Shown here piece by piece: positions 27,793 through 35,768 of a stretch of DNA of 64,000 nt. The notes below the pieces were generated by a model. It did not search any database and was not told the DNA's origin. It worked only from the letters and a program-made list of their open reading frames with translations. The position numbers and the translations under genes are program-made. The stretch covers positions 682,001-746,000 of the forward strand of contig JACKDU010000002.1 in the NCBI GenBank assembly GCA_020633335.1, given 5' to 3'. Within the stretch, counting starts at the first letter, position 1; each line of letters starts with the position of its first letter. The DNA is from Myxococcales bacterium (GTDB taxonomy: Bacteria; Myxococcota_A; Polyangia; Nannocystales; Nannocystaceae).

Positions 27793-29169
27793 CTAGCTGA
27801 GCGCCCGGACCTCGTAGCTCCCGTCGCGCTTGAAGAGCGCCTCGAAGAGCGGCAGCCCCTGGGCCAGGCGGCCGAGGGTCGCGCTGAGCTGGCTGGCTGC
27901 GAGCTCCTCGATCCGCTCAAAGAGGCGCTCATGATCGCCGGGGAGGAGGCCGGTGATCGGCTGGAGCGCGAAGTGGCCGGCGGTCTGCCGCCGGAGGAAC
28001 GAGACCACCTGCGGGTGATCGACGAAGATCTGGATCACCCCGGCCGGCCGGATCAGCGGCACCCGGCTGAAGGGCCACACCTGATCCTCGAGGCGGACGA
28101 CGACCACCGCCGACTCCTGGTGATCGCCGGCGAGGATCACGTAGTCCACGTCGGCCTCGCCCGCCCAGCGGAGGCGGAAGAAGGCGCGGAGGAAGGCGAG
28201 CACCAGCTCCTGGCGGATCCCGTAGTCGGCCGCGTGCTGGGTCATCAGGCGGATGTGTCCGCAGCCGATGTGGGCGGGCGCGACCACCGACTCGAGCACC
28301 GCCTCCTGGAGCTCCGCCGGCGGCCGCCGCAGCCAGCGCTGCCAGACCCCCGAGCCGGTCCCCGGCGGCTCCTCGGGGAGGCGGCCGGCGAGCCGCGGAT
28401 CGGCGCGCATCACCGCCACCCAGGCCTGGAGCGCGTGGAGATCGGTGTGCATGTAGAAGGAGCCGAAGGTGCGGACGTAGCCCGCGAGGAGCTGGCCGAC
28501 CGCCGCCTGATCGAGGGCCCGGTCGGTCAGCGCCTCGATCGCCGCCATCGCCAGGAGGACCTCGCCGGCGTCGCCCCCCGGGGTGCCGACGATCCCGTGA
28601 TCGTCGCGGCCGTCGACGCAGGAGATCCGGCTCTGCATCAGGAAGGCCGCCATCTTCGCCCAGCGGATCGCCCCCGGATCGCCGATCTGCTCGCGGATCA
28701 TCTCGATCGTGACCGACGCCGGCCGACCGGCGACCTCCGCGGGGACCTCGCCGAGCTCCCTGCGGAGCGTCTTGGGATCGCGTGAGGGGTCGAGGCCGAG
28801 GCCCTTCCAGACGACCATCCCGCCGCGCATCGACGCGACGAAGCGCATCCCGAGCTCCTCGAGGCGGAGCGCCGCCCGGGCCGAGCGCCGCCCCCGGTTC
28901 GAGACCACGACCACCGGGGTGTCATCCGCAAGCACCCCGGCGACCTCGTCGATCCGCTCGATCGGCACCCAGGTGGCCCCTGCGACATGTCCGATCGGAC
29001 CGTCAAGCTCGGCCTCGTCGCGGACGTCGATCACCTGGACCTCGCGGCCGAGCTCGATGACGAACTCGGCCGGGACCACCGGCGCGCCGTCGATGGTCCG
29101 GTAGAGGTTCGCCCCCCAGCTCGCCCGGAAGAGCCGCTGGCTCGCCGTCAGATCTTCGTTTCTCCGCAT
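27793..29169 (-). CDS. Pseudo-rhodanese fused to a beta-carbonic-anhydrase-like domain
   Basis: This 458-residue protein has an N-terminal rhodanese-like domain (~25-130: VQVIDVRDEAELDGPIGHVAGA, then VVVVSNRGRRSA, WKGLGL). The sulfurtransferase cysteine is absent: the loop reads SNRGRR instead of CxxGxR. The C-terminal part carries SCVDGRDD (Cys184, Asp186, Arg188) and AHIGCGH (His300, Cys303), the CxDxR ... HxxC arrangement of beta-type carbonic anhydrase zinc sites, with GTPGGDAGE between. Spacing between the halves (112 residues) is longer than in E. coli Can and more like divergent LCIB/DabA-type relatives. It lies near the dab operon, which supports a role in CO2/bicarbonate handling. 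ATG 29169 has GGAGG upstream. Family membership is inferred from motifs. Confidence 0.72.
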   Translation of the reverse strand: MRRNEDLTASQRLFRASWGANLYRTIDGAPVVPAEFVIELGREVQVIDVRDEAELDGPIGHVAGATWVPIERIDEVAGVLADDTPVVVVSNRGRRSARAALRLEELGMRFVASMRGGMVVWKGLGLDPSRDPKTLRRELGEVPAEVAGRPASVTIEMIREQIGDPGAIRWAKMAAFLMQSRISCVDGRDDHGIVGTPGGDAGEVLLAMAAIEALTDRALDQAAVGQLLAGYVRTFGSFYMHTDLHALQAWVAVMRADPRLAGRLPEEPPGTGSGVWQRWLRRPPAELQEAVLESVVAPAHIGCGHIRLMTQHAADYGIRQELVLAFLRAFFRLRWAGEADVDYVILAGDHQESAVVVVRLEDQVWPFSRVPLIRPAGVIQIFVDHPQVVSFLRRQTAGHFALQPITGLLPGDHERLFERIEELAASQLSATLGRLAQGLPLFEALFKRDGSYEVRALS

Positions 29170-29258
29170 CCTGCCTCCGCCCCGAGAGTATGCCGGCCCG
29201 CCGCCCTCCTTGCCCAGCCCGGGGCCCCTCGCCCCCGTCACTCCGGGGATTCCCCGTG

Positions 29259-29264
29259 TATACT
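29259..29264 (+). promoter_or_regulatory. -10-like box, probable leaderless promoter of Ser/Thr kinase
   Basis: TATACT is followed by 9 nt and ATG 29274. No SD sequence is present in the 9 nt. Confidence 0.5.
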
Positions 29265-29273
29265 CGACCGCCG

Positions 29274-30617
29274 ATGAGCGACTCGTACGCCGCGTGGATC
29301 GGCCGGGTGATCGACGGCCGCTACCGCCTCGATCGGATCCTCGGCGAGGGAGGGATGGGCGCGGTCTTCGTCGCCGAGCACCTCCGCCTCCACAAGGAGG
29401 TCGCCTTCAAGATCATCCGCCCGGAGATCGCCAGCGATCCCCAGATCTCGGCCCGCTTCGCCCGCGAGGCGATGGCGACCGCGCAGATCGAGAGCCTCCA
29501 CATCGCCTCGGCGGTCGACTACGGCGAGCTCCCGGAGGGCGGCGCCTTCCTGGTCACCCAGCTCGCGCGCGGGCGCTCGCTCAGCCGTCACCTCAACGAG
29601 GGGCCGATCCCCTGGCCGCGGGCGGTCGAGATCGCCGCCCAGATCGCCGACGCGCTGGCGACCGCCCACGCGCTCGGGATCATCCACCGCGATCTCAAGC
29701 CCGACAACATCATCGTCGGCGACCGCGACGACGGGACCCCGCTGGCGACCGTCCTCGACTTCGGGATCGCCAGCCTCAGCGCCGACGCCCAGCTCCACCC
29801 GGCGGCGCCCAACCAGCCGCTCACCAGCTACGGCCTGGTCCTCGGGACCCCGGGCTACATGGCGCCGGAGCAGGCGGTCGGCGACAAGGTCGACGTCCGC
29901 ACCGACCTCTACGCCCTCGGGATCATCCTCTGGGAGTCGATCCGCGGCCAGCTCCTCTGGGACGGCGAGAGCCTGACCGAGATCGTCAGCCGGCAGATGC
30001 GGGCGCCGGCGCCCTCGGTCCGCGCCGGCGACGGGATCGAGCTCCCCGAAGAGCTCGACGCGCTGATCGCCGCGCTCCTCGCCCGCAACCCGAACGAGCG
30101 GCCGGAGAGCGCGGCCGCGGTCCGGAGCTCGCTGCGGGCGCTGATCACCCTGAGCCCCTCGGAGCTCGCCGCGAGCGCGGCCCTCTCCCTGAGCGCGCCC
30201 GGCGGGCTCGCCTGGAGCTCGACCGCGCCCGGGCAAGCGACCCTCCCCGATCGCCCGGCGGTGACCGCCCCGCTCGGCGCCGCGACCCAGCTCGGCGCCG
30301 CCCCGCCGGCCGGGCGCGATCGCCAGGTGATGATCCTCCTCGCGGCCTGCGTGGTCCTCGGCGCGGTCGCGTTGATCGGCGCGCTGACCTGGATGTCCCG
30401 ACGCGACGACCCGGCCGCCGACGCCGACGCGCCCGCAGCCGCCGCCGGCAGCGACAAGAAGGGCAACGCCGCGAAGGCGGGCGCCAAGAAGGGCGACAAG
30501 CCCCAACGGATGAGCATCCACGACGACGACGAGGCGGCCGACGACGACGACGACGGCGGCGGCGAGGCGGTACCGGTCCGCGACAAGAAGGGCCGGCTCC
30601 GCTGGATCCCCCGCTGA
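29274..30617 (+). CDS. Hanks-type Ser/Thr protein kinase with C-terminal membrane segment
   Basis: This 447-residue kinase has all key subdomains: glycine loop GEGGMGAVFVAE, VAFKII lysine, HRDLKPDN catalytic loop, DFGIAS and GYMAPEQAVG. Residues ~290-360 are an Ala/Pro linker, ~370-390 one membrane helix (LLAACVVLGAVALIGALTW), and the short external tail is Lys/Asp-rich (DKKGRLRWIPR at the end). The topology matches many myxobacterial receptor-like kinases, but no recognisable sensor domain follows the helix. It is divergent from the carbonic-anhydrase-like gene and convergent with the HTH-EIIA gene (4-nt gap). Confidence 0.92.
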   Translation: MSDSYAAWIGRVIDGRYRLDRILGEGGMGAVFVAEHLRLHKEVAFKIIRPEIASDPQISARFAREAMATAQIESLHIASAVDYGELPEGGAFLVTQLARGRSLSRHLNEGPIPWPRAVEIAAQIADALATAHALGIIHRDLKPDNIIVGDRDDGTPLATVLDFGIASLSADAQLHPAAPNQPLTSYGLVLGTPGYMAPEQAVGDKVDVRTDLYALGIILWESIRGQLLWDGESLTEIVSRQMRAPAPSVRAGDGIELPEELDALIAALLARNPNERPESAAAVRSSLRALITLSPSELAASAALSLSAPGGLAWSSTAPGQATLPDRPAVTAPLGAATQLGAAPPAGRDRQVMILLAACVVLGAVALIGALTWMSRRDDPAADADAPAAAAGSDKKGNAAKAGAKKGDKPQRMSIHDDDEAADDDDDGGGEAVPVRDKKGRLRWIPR

Positions 30618-30621
30618 GCCC

Positions 30622-31308
30622 TCAGCCGAGCTCGGCGAGGCGCTCGCGGATCATCGGGTAGATCGCGGCCGGCTCCGCGTCGATCAGCGCCTGCCGCAGC
30701 GGCCGCTCGCGGAGGAGCGCGGAGAGGCGCGCGAGCCATGGGAGGTGGAGCTCCTGGTAGCGGAGCCCCATCAGCACGACGAGGTGGACCGGCGCGCCGT
30801 CGGGCGCGAGGAAGTCGACGCCGGCGCGCGCGCGGCCGAGGAGGATGAAGGGGCGGCTCACCTGCTCGGGGTGGCGATGGAGCGTGTGGGGGAAGGCGAC
30901 GCCCTCGCCGACCGCGCTCGTCAGGATGTTCTCGCGCTCGAGGAGGGCGCCGAGGAACCACGTCGGATCGCGGACCAGCTCGAGGGCGTGGGCCGCCCGC
31001 GCGAGCTCCTCCAACACCGCCGCCCGGGTCCCGCCCTCGAGCTCGGGGAGGACGTGATCGGCGGCGAAGCAGGTGTCGATCGAGAAGGAGGCGAGCTCAT
31101 CGGGATCGGGGCGTCGGCCGCCGCGGACCCCCAGCATCTGGTCGTCGAGCCAGGCGTCGATCACCCCCTGCTTGAAGCGCCACTGGTTGCCGATGCGGGC
31201 CGCCGGCACCTCCCCCTGCTGGGCGAGCTTGAGGACGGTCCGCTCACCGAGGCGGAGGTAGTCGGCGAGCTCGCGCAGGGTGAGGAGGCGGTCGGGATCG
31301 GTGGGCAT
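30622..31308 (-). CDS. HTH (excisionase-type) - PTS EIIA(Ntr) regulator
   Basis: This 228-residue protein joins a MerR/excisionase-like winged HTH (1-60: LLTLRELADYLRLGERTVLKLA ... RIGNQWRFKQGVIDAWL) to a PtsN-type EIIA domain. The EIIA phosphorylation site is GVAFPHTLHRH (His141), and the rest (RARAGVDFLAPDGAPVHLVVLM) matches EIIA(Ntr). It is read divergently from dabA, with a perfect inverted repeat between the two starts, so it is a strong candidate regulator of the carbon-uptake operon whose activity could follow PTS-Ntr phosphorylation. That link is inference. Confidence 0.88.
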   Translation of the reverse strand: MPTDPDRLLTLRELADYLRLGERTVLKLAQQGEVPAARIGNQWRFKQGVIDAWLDDQMLGVRGGRRPDPDELASFSIDTCFAADHVLPELEGGTRAAVLEELARAAHALELVRDPTWFLGALLERENILTSAVGEGVAFPHTLHRHPEQVSRPFILLGRARAGVDFLAPDGAPVHLVVLMGLRYQELHLPWLARLSALLRERPLRQALIDAEPAAIYPMIRERLAELG

Positions 31309-31321
31309 GGGCGTCAGCGAC

Positions 31322-31341
31322 CGTGCGTCCCTTGACGCACG
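31322..31341. promoter_or_regulatory. Perfect inverted repeat overlapping a -35-like box before dabA
   Basis: CGTGCGTC-CCTT-GACGCACG is an 8-bp perfect inverted repeat with a 4-nt spacer. Its right half overlaps TTGACG (31332-31337), a good -35 box for dabA. An AT-richer stretch (31344-31375) follows, with candidate -10 sequences near 31355-31363. It lies 14 bp from the regulator's ATG and 37 bp from dabA's ATG. Confidence 0.6.
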
Positions 31342-31377
31342 TGTTCATCATATGTCATAGATTGACCAAGAAATACC

Positions 31378-34300
31378 ATGAACGTCGATGCTGAGGGGGC
31401 GGTTCCGCGCGAAGACCGCCTCGCGTCAATTGCGCGAGACCTCGAGCACGCCGCTCATCTCCTGCCGGCGCAGGGGCCGATCTCGGTCTTCATCCACCAC
31501 AACACGCTCCACGCCTTCGAATCGCAGAGCTTCGAGGAGGCGGTCGCGGCCGCCGGCGAGCTCTTCGGCTGCGAGCCCTACCTCAGCGAGGCGACCTACC
31601 GGGACGAGCTCGCCCGCGGTCGGATCACCGCCGACGATCTCGCGGCCGTCCTGGCGCGCGATCTCGGCGACGCCGGCGACCGGGCGATCGCCGGGCTCTG
31701 CGGCCGCGGCGAGCTCCGCCGGGCGTCGCTCGAGCACGGCATCAGCGCCCCCGACGAGGCCGCCCTCGCCTGGATCCTCGCCGAGAGCGACGCCCTCACC
31801 CGCCTCCGCCGCGACCTCCCAGAGGCGACGCGGCGCCGCTGGCTCGACCGCGGCCGGGCGATCTACGGCCGCGATCGCTCGACCGCCGCGATCGAGCGGG
31901 CGCTGGTCCGCGAGCTCCACGACGCCTGCCTCCGCGGCGCCCGTCGGGCGCCGGCGCCGAGCGTCACCGCGTCCCGGCCGCTCCGCCCCCGCGATCGCCT
32001 CCTCGCCGCCCGCGGGATCGACAGCGACGCGCTCGTCCACCCGACGCTGATCCGCCTCGCCGGCGCCTACCTCGACCAGGGGATCGCCTACTGGCCGATG
32101 CCGGGGCGCGAGCGCGGCCTCCTCCGCGCGTCCCTCGATCTCCTGGGCCCGGAGGGCGCGGCCGCGGCCGCCGATCCAGAGCTCGCCGCCCGCCTCCCCG
32201 GGGCCCTCGCCGCGCTCGAGCGGGGCGGCGCGCTCGCGTCGATCGCCGCGTCGCTCGACGAGCTCGGGATCGACGACGGCGATCAGGAGCCCTTCCTCCG
32301 CGAGACCCTCCTCGCGCTCCGCGGCTGGGCCGGGCTCTTCCGCCAGCTCGAGGAGCGCCCCGATCGCGCGCCGGTCCACGCCCACCCGGCGACCCTCGCC
32401 GACTTCGTCGCCCTCCGCCTCCTCCTCGAGCGGGCGGCGCTCGCCCGCCTCACCCGCGCCCACCTCGGCCAGGCGGGCTCCCTCCGCGAGCGCCTCGCGG
32501 CCCTCCCCGAGGCGCCGGCCCGCGCCCCCTCGCCGGCCCATCGCGCCTTCGCTCTCTTCCAGCGCGCCCAGATCCTGGGGATCGAGGCGAGCGCCCTCGA
32601 CGACCTCGATCCGGCCGCGGTCGCCGAGCTCTTCGCCGAGATCGAGGGCTTCGACGCGGTCGAGCGCCGACGCCTCCTCCACCTCGCCTACGAGCGCCGC
32701 TATCGCCTCGAGATCCTCGACGCGATCGCCCTCCACGCGGCCGCCCCCGTCGGCGCGCCGGCGCCGGCCGAGCCCTCCTTCCAGGCGGTCTTCTGCATCG
32801 ACGAGCGCGAGGAGTCGCTGCGCCGCCACCTCGAGGAGATCGAGCCGAGCTGCGAGACCCTCGGGGCCGCCGGCTTCTTCGGCGTGGCGATGTACTACCG
32901 CGGGATCGAGGACGCCCACCCGGTGCCGCTCTGCCCGATCGTCATCCGCCCGCGCCACGAGGTCGAGGAGATCGCGGTCGGCGACGAGGCCGAGCGCGCC
33001 CGCGCCCGCGCCCGCTCGGTGCGGGTGGTCGGCCGCCTCCGCCGCGGCTTCGACGTCGGCACGCGCACCTTCGCCCGCGGCACCCTCTTGACCGCGCTCA
33101 CCGGGGTCGCGGCGGTGGTGCCGATGGTCCTCCGCGTGCTCTTCCCCCGCCTCGCCGGCCGCCTCCGCCGACGGAGCCGCGACGTCCTCTGGCGCGGCCC
33201 CTCGCGCACCCGCCTCGCGCTCGATCGCCGCGACGACGCCCACCCGCACCTCGGCGAGGTGATGGGCTTCACCAAGGACGAGATGGCGGCGATCGTCCGC
33301 CGCCTCCTCGAGGACCTCGGGATCGCCGGCCGCCTCGCGCCCCTGGTGATCGTCCTCGGCCACGGCTCGGTCTCCCTCAACAACCCCCACGAGTCGGCCC
33401 ACGACTGCGGCGCCTGCGGGGGCGGCCGCGGCGGACCGAACGCCCGCGCGCTCGCGCAGATGGCCAACGACCCGGCGGTCCGCGATCGCCTCGCCCAGGA
33501 GGGCCTCGAGATCCCGGCGACCACTTGGTTCGTCGGCGGGATCCACAACACCTGCGACGACGCGGTGATCCTCTTCGACACCGACCTGATCCCGGAGGCG
33601 ACGCAGCCGCTGGTCGAGCGCGCCCGCCGGGCGCTCGACGAGGCCCGGACCCGCGACGCCCACGAGCGCTGCCGCCGCTTCGACGCCGCGCCGAGCTGGC
33701 TGCCGCCGACCCTGGCGCTCGCCCACGTCGAGGGCCGAGCCGAGGATCTCGCCCAGGTCCGCCCCGAGTACGGCCACGCGACCAACGCGATCTGCGTGGT
33801 CGGCCGCCGCGCCCGGACCCGCGGGCTCTTCCTCGATCGCCGCGCCTTCCTGGTCTCCTACGATCCGAGCGGCGACGACGAGGGAGCGATCCTCGCGCGG
33901 ATCCTCGGCGCCGCCCTGCCGGTCTGCGCCGGGATCAACCTCGAGTACTACTTCTCGCGGGTCGACCCGGTCGGCTACGGCGCCGGCACCAAGCTCCCGC
34001 ACAACATCACCGGCCTCCTCGGGGTGATGGACGGCCACCAGAGCGACCTCCGCACCGGCCTCCCCTGGCAGATGGTCGAGATCCACGAGCCGGTGCGCCT
34101 CCTGGTGATCGTCGACGCCCCGCTTCAGCGCCTGCGGGCGGTGCTCGACGCCAACCCCGCGCTGCGCCAGCTCGTCGAGGGGCGCTGGGTGCAGATCGCG
34201 GCGCTCGATCCCGGGGGCCCGGAGATCGACCTCCTCGCGGCCGGCGCGGCCCTCCGCCACCGACCGACGAGCGCCACCCTCGCCCGCGCGCCCTCGTCGG

Positions 34301-34389
34301 TCGCCTGGTATCGCGGTCGCCGCGACCACCTCCCCTGCGCCCAGATCAGCGGCGCCGCCCCGGGCGGCGCGGAGGAGGCCCGCCGATGA
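31378..34389 (+). CDS. dabA: DabA, zinc subunit of the DAB inorganic-carbon transporter (DUF2309/UPF0753)
   Basis: This 1003-residue protein has the beta-carbonic-anhydrase-like core of DabA. FCIDEREESLRRHLEE carries Cys473 and Asp475, and GHGSVSLNNPHESAHDCGACGG carries His662 and Cys677. The His-to-Cys distance of 15 residues equals that of characterised DabA (His524/Cys539), so all four active-site residues are kept. C-terminal KLPHNITGLLGVMDGHQSDLRTGLPWQMVEIHEP is also typical of the family. DabA with DabB couples cation flow to one-way CO2 hydration, accumulating bicarbonate in the cytosol. The stop overlaps dabB (ATGA). The upstream region is unusually AT-rich for this genome. Confidence 0.93.
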   Translation: MNVDAEGAVPREDRLASIARDLEHAAHLLPAQGPISVFIHHNTLHAFESQSFEEAVAAAGELFGCEPYLSEATYRDELARGRITADDLAAVLARDLGDAGDRAIAGLCGRGELRRASLEHGISAPDEAALAWILAESDALTRLRRDLPEATRRRWLDRGRAIYGRDRSTAAIERALVRELHDACLRGARRAPAPSVTASRPLRPRDRLLAARGIDSDALVHPTLIRLAGAYLDQGIAYWPMPGRERGLLRASLDLLGPEGAAAAADPELAARLPGALAALERGGALASIAASLDELGIDDGDQEPFLRETLLALRGWAGLFRQLEERPDRAPVHAHPATLADFVALRLLLERAALARLTRAHLGQAGSLRERLAALPEAPARAPSPAHRAFALFQRAQILGIEASALDDLDPAAVAELFAEIEGFDAVERRRLLHLAYERRYRLEILDAIALHAAAPVGAPAPAEPSFQAVFCIDEREESLRRHLEEIEPSCETLGAAGFFGVAMYYRGIEDAHPVPLCPIVIRPRHEVEEIAVGDEAERARARARSVRVVGRLRRGFDVGTRTFARGTLLTALTGVAAVVPMVLRVLFPRLAGRLRRRSRDVLWRGPSRTRLALDRRDDAHPHLGEVMGFTKDEMAAIVRRLLEDLGIAGRLAPLVIVLGHGSVSLNNPHESAHDCGACGGGRGGPNARALAQMANDPAVRDRLAQEGLEIPATTWFVGGIHNTCDDAVILFDTDLIPEATQPLVERARRALDEARTRDAHERCRRFDAAPSWLPPTLALAHVEGRAEDLAQVRPEYGHATNAICVVGRRARTRGLFLDRRAFLVSYDPSGDDEGAILARILGAALPVCAGINLEYYFSRVDPVGYGAGTKLPHNITGLLGVMDGHQSDLRTGLPWQMVEIHEPVRLLVIVDAPLQRLRAVLDANPALRQLVEGRWVQIAALDPGGPEIDLLAAGAALRHRPTSATLARAPSSVAWYRGRRDHLPCAQISGAAPGGAEEARR

Positions 34390-35768
34390 TCAGCGCCGAG
34401 CTCGGACGCGCCCTCGTCGTCGGCGCCGTCACCCTCCCCGCCGGCCTCTGGCTGGTGATGGCGACCGCCGCCCTCGTCGGCGCCCCGCTCCGCGAGCGCT
34501 GGCTCTCGCCGGTCGCCCGGACGATCTTCTCGCTGACCGCCCTCGCCCTCGTCAGCGGCGCCGCGCTCCTCCTGCCGGCCGACGCCGCCGCCCAGGCGAT
34601 CGATCTCGGCGAGTGGTTCGCGGCCGGCGATCACGCCTTCCACCTCCGCCTCCTCGCCGACCCGCCGGCGCTGATCTTCGCCAGCCTCTGCGCGGTCCTC
34701 TGCGGGGTGGTCGCCGCCTTCGCCAACCGCTACCTCCACCGCGAGCCCGGCTACCACCGCTTCTTCGCGCTCCTCGCCCTCTTCGCGACCGGCATCCTCC
34801 TGATCGCGCTCGCCGGCTCGATCGAGGTCGTCTTCGCCGGCTGGGAGCTGGTCGGCCTCGCCTCGGCGCTCCTCATCGCCTTCTTCCACGAGCGGCCGGC
34901 GCCGGTCGAGAGCGGCCTCTGGGCGCTCACGGTCTACCGCCTCACCGACCTCGGCCTCCTCGGCGCGGCGGTGCTCGTCCACCACTTCCAGGGGAGCGGC
35001 GACTTTGACGTGTTCCTCGGGACATCCTGGCCGATCGGACAGACACCGCTGAGCGCGGGCCAGGCGGGCGCGGTCGCGCTCCTCCTCCTCTTCGCGGCCC
35101 TCGGCAAGGGGGCGCTCCTCCCCTTCTCCGGCTGGCTGCCGCGGGCGATGGAGGGGCCGACGCCGTCGAGCGCGATCTTCTACGGCGCCCTCTCGATCCA
35201 CGCCGGCGCCTACCTCCTCCTCCGGGCCGGGCCCCTCCTCGACGCGGCCCCCCTCGCCGCCGCCCTGGTCGCGCTCGTCGGCCTCGCGACCGCGCTCCAC
35301 GCGACGATGGTCGGCCGGGTCCAGACCGACATCAAGTCGGCGCTCGCCTACGCGTCGCTGACCCAGGTCGGGATCATCCTGGTCGAGATCGGCGTCGGCC
35401 TCCGCTGGCTGCCGCTCCTCCACATCGTCGGCCACGCCACCCTGCGCTCGCTCCAGATCCTCCGGGCGCCCTCGCTCCTCCACGACTTCCACACCCTCGA
35501 GACCGCGGTCGGCGGCCACCTCCCGCGGACCGGCGGCCACCTCGAGCGCCTCCTCCCCGAGGGCACCCGGCGCCGCCTCTACGCGGCCTCGCTCGCCCGC
35601 TGGCGCCTCGACGAATTCCTGATCGCCGCCTTCGTCGCCCCGCTGCGGCGCCTCAGCGCCGGCCTCGACCGGGCCGAGCGCCGCTGGTGCGCGCTCCTCG
35701 GGGGGCCCGCAGCCGACGATCATCCTGTCCCCGAGGACACCTCGAAGGGAGGCGGCGATGCCCGCTGA
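34386..35768 (+). CDS. dabB: DabB, proton-conducting membrane subunit (NuoL/MrpA-like)
   Basis: This 460-residue protein has about 11-12 membrane helices of the proton_antipo_M family: GSIEVVFAGWELVGLASALL (NuoL-like), LTVYRLTDLGLLGAAVLVHH, LGKGALLPFSGWLPRAMEGP and TPSSAIFYGALSIHAGAYLL, then KSALAYASLTQVGIILVEIG. It partners DabA and supplies ion-motive force for CO2 hydration. The hydrophilic C-terminal part (~360-460) is short. It overlaps dabA by 4 bp and the next gene by 11 bp, so the three are one operon. Confidence 0.9.
   Translation: MISAELGRALVVGAVTLPAGLWLVMATAALVGAPLRERWLSPVARTIFSLTALALVSGAALLLPADAAAQAIDLGEWFAAGDHAFHLRLLADPPALIFASLCAVLCGVVAAFANRYLHREPGYHRFFALLALFATGILLIALAGSIEVVFAGWELVGLASALLIAFFHERPAPVESGLWALTVYRLTDLGLLGAAVLVHHFQGSGDFDVFLGTSWPIGQTPLSAGQAGAVALLLLFAALGKGALLPFSGWLPRAMEGPTPSSAIFYGALSIHAGAYLLLRAGPLLDAAPLAAALVALVGLATALHATMVGRVQTDIKSALAYASLTQVGIILVEIGVGLRWLPLLHIVGHATLRSLQILRAPSLLHDFHTLETAVGGHLPRTGGHLERLLPEGTRRRLYAASLARWRLDEFLIAAFVAPLRRLSAGLDRAERRWCALLGGPAADDHPVPEDTSKGGGDAR

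Noticed and set aside
31426..34329. A 967-residue antisense frame across dabA
   Set aside because: The composition is typical of antisense to GC3-rich genes; the sense strand has all DabA motifs.
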